DNA from: Acidobacteriota bacterium
Lineage (GTDB): Bacteria; Acidobacteriota; Blastocatellia; RBC074
Assembly (NCBI GenBank): GCA_013140935.1
Contig: JABFSD010000122.1
Coordinates: 1 to 8,256 of the forward strand
Direction of reading: 5' to 3'
Length of the DNA stretch: 8,256 bases
In this document: positions 1 to 4,872 of the stretch, piece by piece
Layout: each line of letters starts with the position of its first letter
How positions within the stretch are numbered: position 1 is the stretch's first letter
Made by a program: the position numbers and the translations under genes
The notes under the pieces: generated by a model
Seen by the model: the letters and a program-made list of their open reading frames with translations, nothing else
Databases searched by the model: none
Told to the model about the DNA's origin: nothing

Positions 1-436
1 ACATCTCCGACATTGCCAATACGAATACGGGAAGGGTAAATGCGAGACTGATCCAAAAGCGGCGGCGCATTTCGGTGAGTTCAGGATTCTCTTGCGTGAG
101 CGTGGCGAGCGAAACGGTTTTGGGTTCGAGCGCCATGCCGCACTTGGGGCACACGCCAGGGCCGATTTGCACGACTTCGGGATCCATCGGGCAGGTGTAT
201 TCCACCTCCGTTGGCATCTCTTGTTTATGCGTCGGATGCAAGCTGGCTTCAGGGTCGCGGCTGAATTTTTCGAAGCAGCGCGGATTGCAGAAGTAATACG
301 TCGTGTCTTGATAATCGAACTGGCCTGCGGCGTTAGCCGGGTTGACCTTCATGCCGCACACGGGGTCGGTGTGCCATTCGATGGGCGCGATGGGCAGCGC
401 CTTGCCCTTGGGTTGTAACTGAACGAAGTCAGGCAT
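1..436 (-). CDS. N-terminal part of a copper-type heavy-metal P1B ATPase (YHS + heavy-metal-binding domain); runs off the window
   Basis: Only the first 145 codons are visible; the frame is open to the window edge. The protein starts [10 protein letters not shown]. Residues about 24-64 form a YHS-type domain (DPVCGMKV, then YYFCNPRC, giving Cys27, Cys50 and Cys54). Residues about 80-103 form a heavy-metal-binding module (YTCPMDPEV and [10 protein letters not shown], with two Met/Cys-rich knuckles). From residue 124 a hydrophobic stretch after MRRR looks like the first membrane helix. This order is typical of copper/silver-exporting P-type ATPases, which move the ion across the inner membrane using ATP. 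The catalytic DKTGT and CPC motifs lie outside the window, so metal specificity is inferred. No ferredoxin-like HMA domain is seen at the N-terminus. The ATG lies inside the last codons of the Uma2 gene (8-bp overlap), with a weak GAAGA ribosome site, which suggests translational coupling. The frame stays open somewhat upstream, so the start could be earlier. Confidence 0.88.
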   Translation of the reverse strand, partial: MPDFVQLQPKGKALPIAPIEWHTDPVCGMKVNPANAAGQFDYQDTTYYFCNPRCFEKFSRDPEASLHPTHKQEMPTEVEYTCPMDPEVVQIGPGVCPKCGMALEPKTVSLATLTQENPELTEMRRRFWISLAFTLPVFVLAMSEM

Positions 437-1160
437 TTTCTTCAGCGGCCTTTGCCAGTCGTTGCACGAATTCCTGATGCGCGGCAGAAGCGATTCCTTG
501 TTGCAAGGTTTTCAATACGCCCGCCGAATCATCTTCTAACAACGCCGGTATGTTGAGCCACAAGCCGGGAAATACTTGGCTGCGTACGACGCCGTGTTCG
601 TCTTCGGCTAAACGTACATCCGCGCCGGCAGCCAGATCGAACCAGTAAAGCTCTTTATCGAAGGTCGCCCAGACGATGTATTCACGCACGCCGTTGCGTT
701 GATAAGCCTTAAGCTTTTCGCGCAAGTCGTAAGCGGCGCTGCTGGCCGCGATTTCGACCACGAGTTCGGGTGCGCCTTCGAGGTAATCGTCTTCGCTGAT
801 GAATGATTGTCCGCCGCAACGCTCTTCAATGCGCAGGTCGGCGTCGGGTTGCGGTTCGTTGGTTTCGTCGAGTCGCACCGTGCCGTTATTGCCTGAGCTC
901 ACGCCGGGGGTAGTTGCGCGATAAGTGAACAACCATCCGGCCATGGTGTTCTCAGGGATACAATGATTTTTTCGGCGGACGGGTGATGGCATATAAACTT
1001 TCCCTTCGATCAATTCGGCTTTCCTGACGTGTGGCATGGCGTGATAGCGCCGCTCGAATTCTTCGCGCGTCAACGTATCGCCGTTTTCCAGCGGCGGAAT
1101 CAAAGCCCTAGCCGTCGCCGTCGCTTGCGATGTTTCAGTGACAGACGATTCAGTTTTCAT
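429..1160 (-). CDS. Uma2-family (DUF820) PD-(D/E)XK nuclease-fold protein
   Basis: A 243-residue protein matching the Uma2 family, a restriction-endonuclease-like fold common in cyanobacteria, Chloroflexi and acidobacteria, mostly of unknown function. Visible family marks: [13 protein letters not shown] at residues 48-60, PDADLRI from residue 105 (candidate catalytic Asp106), [12 protein letters not shown] around 130-141 (Glu136), then the D...K...Y pattern in [10 protein letters not shown] with Asp145, Lys149 and Tyr153, followed by [10 protein letters not shown]. The active-site set therefore looks intact. The first 30 residues are Thr/Ala-rich and poorly conserved in character, and the Ala/Glu-rich C-terminus may be helical. 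Its ATG is 21 bp after the dehydratase stop and has a TGAGGA ribosome site about eight bases upstream. Its TGA overlaps the metal-ATPase ATG. It is probably in an operon with both neighbours; its substrate is unknown and DNA cleavage is not demonstrated by sequence alone. Confidence 0.9.
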   Translation of the reverse strand: MKTESSVTETSQATATARALIPPLENGDTLTREEFERRYHAMPHVRKAELIEGKVYMPSPVRRKNHCIPENTMAGWLFTYRATTPGVSSGNNGTVRLDETNEPQPDADLRIEERCGGQSFISEDDYLEGAPELVVEIAASSAAYDLREKLKAYQRNGVREYIVWATFDKELYWFDLAAGADVRLAEDEHGVVRSQVFPGLWLNIPALLEDDSAGVLKTLQQGIASAAHQEFVQRLAKAAEENA

Positions 1161-1181
1161 GGCAGATGTCCTCAGTAACCT

Positions 1182-2192
1182 TCATACGGCAAACACCCGG
1201 CGTAATGTGTCAGTGTCGAGGTTGCCGCCCGTCAGTATATTCACCACTGTTTGGCCGCGCCATTCCGTAGCGCGTTGCATCGTGGCTGCCGTCGCCGCCG
1301 CGCCCGCGCCTTCGGGCATTTGGTGCGTCGTGCGCCACAGCAAGCGAATGGCTTCGGCGATTTCTTCGTCGCTGACGAGGATGATTTCGTCTACGCCTTG
1401 TTGCCCCATGCCTTTAATGATCTCGAAGGGCAATTCTGCTGGACGACTGGTAGCGATGCCGTCGGCAAACGTGTTGCAAGTTTCCGTTGAAATGATCTGT
1501 CCGGCTTTCAACGAAAGGTAATAGCACGGTGCATTCGTTGCTTGCACGCCGTAAATCCGAGTGTGCGGCGACAACGCGCGAAAGGCCGTGATGACGCCGC
1601 ATAAGCCGCTGCCCATGCCGATGGGGACGCATACAGCGTCAATCGTGAGGTCGCGGGATTTCGCAGTCTCAATGATTTCGAGCGCGTACGTGCCTACACC
1701 GTGAATGAGGTGCGGATGCGCGGAATGAATGAAGTACAGGTTTTCGGTCTCAGCCAGACGATGGGCCTCTTCGACGGATTCGGCGAAATTCGCGCCGTGT
1801 TCGATCAGGCGTGCGCCTTGCGCTCGCATCGCGGCGTTCTTCTCAGGGTTGTTGCCGTGCGGTGCGACAATCGTTGCCGCCACGTCGTAACGCGCCGCCG
1901 CCACCGCGATAGATTGTCCGTGATTGCCGCGGGTCGCACTGATAACGCCGCGCCCCGCATGTTCGCGGGCGAAGTGGCTCATGAAATTCAAGCCGCCGCG
2001 TATTTTGAACGCGCCCGTGGGCAAATGATTTTCGTGCTTGAGCCAGACGTTGAGACCGACGGCTTCGTTGAGCAGCGGATATTCAGCGAGAGGAGTAGGC
2101 GTTAGGGTTGGATAAACGACCGCGCGCGCAGCTTCGATGCCTGCGAAGGAAACACTGCTTGCGAGGGAAAGACTGGTAGATGGGTTTTGCAT
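1182..2192 (-). CDS. Threonine/serine dehydratase-like PLP enzyme (fold type II)
   Basis: A 336-residue protein of the threonine dehydratase / serine dehydratase group, cytosolic enzymes that use pyridoxal phosphate to deaminate Thr or Ser to a 2-oxo acid and ammonia. Visible: HENHLPTGAFKIRGG at residues 53-67 with Lys63 as the expected Schiff-base lysine; ATRGNHGQS at 86-94, the substrate/cofactor Asn loop; GMGSGLCG at 192-199, the glycine loop for the PLP phosphate; and LTGGNLD at 320-326 near the C-terminus. There is no C-terminal ACT-like domain, so isoleucine feedback as in biosynthetic IlvA is unlikely; a catabolic or related role (including an EutB-like dehydratase) fits better, but the substrate cannot be told. 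A GTG further upstream (2255) is in frame, but using it would translate through a hairpin and begin six bases from the tRNA. The ATG at 2192 has CGGGAAG six bases upstream. Uma2 follows after 21 bp. Confidence 0.88.
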   Translation of the reverse strand: MQNPSTSLSLASSVSFAGIEAARAVVYPTLTPTPLAEYPLLNEAVGLNVWLKHENHLPTGAFKIRGGLNFMSHFAREHAGRGVISATRGNHGQSIAVAAARYDVAATIVAPHGNNPEKNAAMRAQGARLIEHGANFAESVEEAHRLAETENLYFIHSAHPHLIHGVGTYALEIIETAKSRDLTIDAVCVPIGMGSGLCGVITAFRALSPHTRIYGVQATNAPCYYLSLKAGQIISTETCNTFADGIATSRPAELPFEIIKGMGQQGVDEIILVSDEEIAEAIRLLWRTTHQMPEGAGAAATAATMQRATEWRGQTVVNILTGGNLDTDTLRRVFAV

Positions 2193-2198
2193 AGAATT

Positions 2199-2223
2199 CT
2201 TCCCGCCGAAACAAAACGGGAAG
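2199..2223 (-). promoter_or_regulatory. Possible RBS-sequestering alternative pairing (anti-Shine-Dalgarno)
   Basis: The dehydratase ribosome site CGGGAAG (2205-2199) is an exact copy of the first arm of the terminator stem (2238-2232). The second arm, CTTCCCG (2223-2217), can therefore pair either with the first arm, leaving the ribosome site free but forming the terminator, or with the ribosome site itself through 7 bp and an 11-base loop. The duplication is seen directly; regulation by switching is inferred. No known riboswitch aptamer was recognised in the short leader, most of which is occupied by these elements. Confidence 0.4.
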
Positions 2224-2238
2224 CGCCAGCGCTTCCCG
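2213..2238 (-). terminator. Hairpin with T-rich tail after tRNA-Lys, in the dehydratase leader
   Basis: On the minus strand a perfect 9-bp GC-rich stem (arms CGGGAAGCG at 2238-2230 and CGCTTCCCG at 2225-2217) with a 4-base loop is followed at once by TTTTGTTTC. This is a good factor-independent terminator for the tRNA transcript, about 23 bases after the tRNA 3' end. It lies only about 20 bases ahead of the dehydratase ATG, so it may equally act as an attenuator for that gene. The other strand carries AAAGTTTT after the stem and is a poorer terminator. Confidence 0.75.
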
Positions 2239-2260
2239 AAAGTTTTGATATTCACTTAAA

Positions 2261-2333
2261 TGAGCCGTGATGGGCTCGAACCATCGACCCGCAGATTAAG
2301 AGTCTGCTGCTCTACCAACTGAGCTAACGGCCC
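2261..2333 (-). tRNA. trnK: tRNA-Lys (anticodon CTT)
   Basis: The 73 bases fold as a complete cloverleaf: acceptor GGGCCGT with ACGGCTC (one G-T pair), D arm GCTC/GAGC with an 8-base loop, anticodon stem GCAGA/TCTGC around loop CTCTTAA, 5-base variable loop, and T arm GATGG/CCATC with loop TTCGAGC. The discriminator is A. The anticodon CTT lies at 2300-2298 and decodes AAG as lysine. CCA is not encoded; TTT follows, so CCA must be added enzymatically. The gene stands alone, with its own promoter upstream and a hairpin downstream. Confidence 0.97.
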
Positions 2334-2348
2334 TCAAAGACGAGCAGG

Positions 2349-2377
2349 ATTTTTTCTGAAGCGGGGCGGGTTGTCAA
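2349..2377 (-). promoter_or_regulatory. Candidate sigma-70-type promoter of tRNA-Lys
   Basis: A perfect TTGACA (-35, 2377-2372) is followed by exactly 17 bases and AAAAAT (-10, 2354-2349; four of six consensus positions). Transcription would begin around 2342, about nine bases before the tRNA 5' end, which leaves a short leader for RNase P. The -35 box sits inside a short perfect inverted repeat, GGGTTG-T-CAACCC (2368-2380), and an 11-bp tandem repeat adjoins it upstream. Confidence 0.6.
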
Positions 2378-2378
2378 C

Positions 2379-2400
2379 CCCGCGAAAAGCCCGCGAAAAG
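2379..2400. repeat. Two perfect tandem copies of an 11-bp unit upstream of the tRNA promoter
   Basis: CCCGCGAAAAG occurs twice head to tail (2379-2389 and 2390-2400), ending next to the -35 box of the tRNA-Lys promoter. The period is close to one helical turn, so a protein binding both copies would sit on one face of the DNA. It may also supply the T-rich part (CTTTT on the minus strand) of the terminator just before it. The repeat is certain; its role is not. Confidence 0.7.
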
Positions 2401-2411
2401 AATGAGACGAA

Positions 2412-2441
2412 CGCCGACCAAGTGGGCGCACCTGGTCGGCG
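2412..2441 (-). terminator. Hairpin after the 154-residue gene, likely terminator
   Basis: Arms CGCCGACCA (2412-2420) and TGGTCGGCG (2433-2441) pair perfectly over 9 bp, and a further 3 bp can form inside after one mismatch. The hairpin begins about 30 bases after the stop of the upstream gene in the transcribed direction. It is followed on the minus strand by TTCGTCTCATTCTTTT, T-rich but interrupted, so it is a moderate intrinsic terminator candidate. Confidence 0.55.
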
Positions 2442-2473
2442 ATTCAGGTCTAACTGCCGCGGCGGATGGCCGT

Positions 2474-2938
2474 TTACTCACGGTCTTCCACCAGACGCGA
2501 AGCCAGATTTCGCCCGGTGTTACGCGCAGGGTCAACGGTTGATGGTGCGCCGACGGGCACTGAGTGCATAACGGGTTGTGCCGTTGTCGGGGCGGCAGCG
2601 GCCATGACTTTCGGTTCAGGCGGCGCGAGTTCGCCGGTGGGCTGAGTCGCGGGCAGTTCAGGTAATTCTCCCGTCTTTGAAGCCGCTGCCAAGACGGTTG
2701 AGATGGCCTGCCCTTGTGCTTGTGTGACCGCCTCAGTGGAAGGCAATTGTGCTGTAGTCGCCAAAAAGTTGAACACACTCAGCACGAGTTCAGGGTTGGT
2801 CATATCCAATTGCTTACGCACTTTATCGAGATACTGAATGATGGCGGCGCGTACTTCGGGTGGACAGATGGGCGATTTCAACAGCGTTACGAAGGTCTCG
2901 CCCAATAGCAAAATATCGTCTTTCGGTTGCGTGGACAT
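2474..2938 (-). CDS. Hypothetical protein, 154 residues, helical N-half and Pro/Ala-rich C-half
   Basis: I do not recognise this protein. It begins MSTQPKDDILLLGETFV. Residues 1-90 look amphipathic-helical, with EVRAAIIQYLDKVRKQLDM at 28-46 the clearest helix, a short P-rich break (SPICPP, 22-27) and a second helix about 49-64. Residues 91-140 are rich in Pro, Ala, Thr and Glu and probably disordered. The last 15 residues (NTGRNLASRLVEDRE) are charged. There is no signal peptide, membrane segment or Cys motif; the only cysteine is Cys25. The ATG has AGGAG ten bases upstream (TAGGAGTAAAG); a longer in-frame GTG start at 3040 lacks such a site and would add 34 residues of unconvincing sequence. 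Base composition and codon use resemble the neighbours. It lies 165 bp after hflX and is followed by a hairpin, so it is probably a monocistronic gene. Confidence 0.75.
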   Translation of the reverse strand: MSTQPKDDILLLGETFVTLLKSPICPPEVRAAIIQYLDKVRKQLDMTNPELVLSVFNFLATTAQLPSTEAVTQAQGQAISTVLAAASKTGELPELPATQPTGELAPPEPKVMAAAAPTTAQPVMHSVPVGAPSTVDPARNTGRNLASRLVEDRE

Positions 2939-3012
2939 TGATTCTTTACTCCTATGTTGAGGATGCCGATTGTGCGGGATGCGGATGCCAAATCCGACCT
3001 GGATGGCAGGTG

Positions 3013-3040
3013 GTGGGGAAGTGAAAAATACCACTCCCAC
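3013..3040. repeat. Imperfect hairpin in the leader of the 154-residue gene
   Basis: GTGGG and AGTG on the left (3013-3023, with a 2-base bulge) pair with CACT and CCCAC on the right (3032-3040), closing a loop of eight A/T-rich bases. On the transcribed minus strand no T-run follows the stem (CACCTGCC), so it is not a convincing terminator for hflX. It may fold in the 5' untranslated region of the downstream gene. Confidence 0.3.
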
Positions 3041-3085
3041 TTCAGATGGCCTAGAGGAAAGTCGTGGGCAGTAGAAGATTTTTAC

Positions 3086-3118
3086 TAAAATTTGTACAAA
3101 ATTTTATGGAAATGTCAG
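3086..3118 (-). promoter_or_regulatory. Candidate promoter overlapping a 21-bp AT-rich palindrome at the hflX stop
   Basis: On the minus strand CTGACA (3118-3113, five of six consensus positions) is followed after 16 bases by TACAAA (3096-3091, four of six). This could start transcription toward the 154-residue gene. The -10 region lies in a perfect inverted repeat at 3086-3106: arms TAAAATTT and AAATTTTA flank a 5-base centre. The right edge of the palindrome is the hflX TAA stop. The palindrome is certain; use as promoter or operator is inferred from position. Confidence 0.35.
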
Positions 3119-4852
3119 GTCTGCGACATTGGCTGCGCCATCAACCATGGTTGGCAAGGGAGCTTGAGGATTCAACCGCGCACTGATGGCATCAGCGAGT
3201 GCGCTTAACGAACGGCGTTCGAGCGCGGAAACCGGCAAGGCGTGATGCGTTTGGCAGAGATGTTCGAGTTCGACCGGCGGAACCAAATCCATCTTGTTGA
3301 AGACCAGCAGTTGCGGAATGTTCGACATTTCCAACTCGCCGAGAATGCGTTGCACTGAAGCCAACTGGTTTTCGAGTTGCGGACTCGATGCGTCTACCAA
3401 ATGAATCAACAAGTCTGATTGCTCGACCTCTTCTAACGTAGCCTTAAACGCCGTCAACAAATCTTTCGGCAAATCGCGGATGAAGCCTACGGTATCGTTG
3501 ATGATGATCTCTTGATCTTGCGGCAAACGCAGCCGCCGGCTCGTCGGATCAAGCGTAGCGAACATGCGTTGTTCGGCATGTACTTTGCTTTGCGTCAGCG
3601 CATTGAGCAGCGTGCTTTTGCCTGCATTCGTATAACCGACAATCGAAACCACCGGCATCTCGCGGCGCGAACGTTGTGCGCGGCGTTGTTGGCGTGTAGT
3701 CCTCACCTTATCAAGTTGCTGCTCCAACAACGTGATGCGGTCGCGTACGCGGCGACGATCAACTTCGAGTTTGGTTTCACCGGGGCCGCGTCCGCCGATG
3801 CCGCCCATCAGGCGCGACATCTCGGCTCCGCTGCCTGACAGTCGCGGCAGCATGTATTTCAACTGCGCCAATTCGACTTGAATGCGGCCTTCGCTGGTCT
3901 GGGCGCGTTGCGCGAAGATGTCCAGGATGAGTTGCGAACGGTCTACGATTTTGAGGTCGGTGGCGGCATTGATCGAACGCACCTGCGCAGGCGAAAGCTC
4001 GCGGTCGAAGACGATCATATCGGCACCGCGTTGCAAACTGCGGATGATGATTTCGCTGAGTTTGCCTTTGCCTACGAGCGTAGCCGGATCGAGTTGATTG
4101 CGGCGTTGCACCATTGTGTCCAGCACGACTAAATCGCCTGAGAGCGCGAGTTCTTTTAACTCGTCCATAGACTCTTCGGCTTCGACGACGGAATCTTTGG
4201 TGACGCCGACGAGCAGGGCGCGGTCGCGCGTGTCAGAAGCCTTGCGCGCGCCGCGATTGCGCGCCATTTCGCTTTCGAGGGCTTCGATCAACTCGATGAA
4301 ATTCACGTCGAGTTGTCCCGGATGCTTTTCGTCGAGAAAGCCGAACATCTCAGGTTCGGCACTTTCGTCGTCATCGTCGTCATCGTCTTTGGGCGCGGCT
4401 TTCTTTTGCGCAGCGAAACCGGAAGCAGGCAAGACGTGCGCGGCGTGCATCAATTCGGGCAAGCCGGATTTTTCATTCACATCAATCGCCGCCATCAAGT
4501 CGAGCCGCAGAATCGCCAAATCGTTCAAGTCATCGCGCGTCAGTCCTTTCTCACCGCGCAGGTGCGTATGCAAACAGCGCAAGCCGTTGAAACGCGCTTG
4601 CCCCAAACGCGAACGATCCAGCACGGGCAATACGATTTGCGAAGTGTCGCCTACGATGACGTGTTCGATGTGGCCTTTGCGATTGATGAGTACGCCGACT
4701 TGCCGCCTGATCTCATGCGAGATTTCGGTGAGTTGCCGCGCCAGTTCTGAAGTGACGATTTCGGCGGGCGGTACGCGGCGCTGATAGAGCTTTTCCAGCC
4801 GCTTGAGTTGATTGGGTTTGAGTCCGAGTGTTTTGCCTTCGATGGTTGGAAT
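3104..4852 (-). CDS. hflX: GTPase HflX (ribosome-associated), probable ATT start
   Basis: HflX is a translational GTPase of the Obg-HflX group that binds the 50S subunit and, in studied bacteria, splits stalled ribosomes after stress. From the ATT at 4852 the protein has 582 residues, longer than the roughly 426 of E. coli HflX. Visible: an N-terminal domain with LKPNQLKRLEKLYQRRVPP near residues 11-29; an acidic linker with seven Asp at about 156-162; the HflX signature GGRGPGETKLEVDRR at 353-367; P-loop GYTNAGKST at 406-414; switch Thr in FATLDPT; G3 DTVGFI at 453-458; G4 NKMD at 519-522; G5 SAL at 542-544. All GTPase motifs are intact. Homology-like sequence continues through the TTG at 4630 to about 4850, and the upstream frame contains no ATG, GTG or TTG before a TGA. 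The only start with a well-placed ribosome site is ATT. The gene begins 20 bp after the kinase stop, so it is probably in the same operon. Confidence 0.93.
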   Translation of the reverse strand: MPTIEGKTLGLKPNQLKRLEKLYQRRVPPAEIVTSELARQLTEISHEIRRQVGVLINRKGHIEHVIVGDTSQIVLPVLDRSRLGQARFNGLRCLHTHLRGEKGLTRDDLNDLAILRLDLMAAIDVNEKSGLPELMHAAHVLPASGFAAQKKAAPKDDDDDDDESAEPEMFGFLDEKHPGQLDVNFIELIEALESEMARNRGARKASDTRDRALLVGVTKDSVVEAEESMDELKELALSGDLVVLDTMVQRRNQLDPATLVGKGKLSEIIIRSLQRGADMIVFDRELSPAQVRSINAATDLKIVDRSQLILDIFAQRAQTSEGRIQVELAQLKYMLPRLSGSGAEMSRLMGGIGGRGPGETKLEVDRRRVRDRITLLEQQLDKVRTTRQQRRAQRSRREMPVVSIVGYTNAGKSTLLNALTQSKVHAEQRMFATLDPTSRRLRLPQDQEIIINDTVGFIRDLPKDLLTAFKATLEEVEQSDLLIHLVDASSPQLENQLASVQRILGELEMSNIPQLLVFNKMDLVPPVELEHLCQTHHALPVSALERRSLSALADAISARLNPQAPLPTMVDGAANVADLTFP

Positions 4853-4865
4853 GGTTGGTCTCCTT
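4850..4865 (-). promoter_or_regulatory. Shine-Dalgarno and ATT start codon of hflX
   Basis: AAGGAG (4865-4860) is followed by a 7-base spacer and ATT (4852-4850) in the hflX frame. Between the preceding in-frame TGA and the conserved N-terminal sequence, the codons include ATA, ATT and ATC but no standard start. A 9-base near-duplication, CCAACCATT then CCAACCATC (4858-4841), places ATC in frame three codons later, but its spacing of 16 bases is too long. ATT initiation is known in E. coli infC and pcnB. Confidence 0.65.
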
Positions 4866-4872
4866 CTTATCG

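Noticed and set aside
92..418. Plus-strand frames antisense to the metal ATPase
   Set aside because: The minus strand encodes recognisable YHS and metal-binding motifs over the same bases; the plus-strand products show none.
2193..2255. In-frame GTG giving the dehydratase 21 extra residues
   Set aside because: The extension would translate the terminator stem and start six bases from the tRNA 3' end; the ATG at 2192 has its own ribosome site and the family-like sequence begins after it.
2374..2778. Minus-strand 134-codon frame overlapping the 154-residue gene
   Set aside because: It runs through the hairpin, the tandem repeats and part of the tRNA promoter; the product is rich in Arg, Pro and His without any motif. 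The 154-residue frame has the better ribosome site and composition.
2939..3040. In-frame GTG extending the 154-residue protein by 34 residues
   Set aside because: No ribosome site precedes it, whereas AGGAG stands before the ATG at 2938; the extra residues would span the leader hairpin.
3104..4630. hflX start at the TTG at 4630
   Set aside because: Clear HflX N-terminal sequence continues in frame upstream to about 4850, and no ribosome site stands near the TTG.
4098..4784. Plus-strand open frame of 228 codons
   Set aside because: It is antisense to hflX; the Ser-rich run is the reverse of the poly-Asp codons. No domain or ribosome site supports it.
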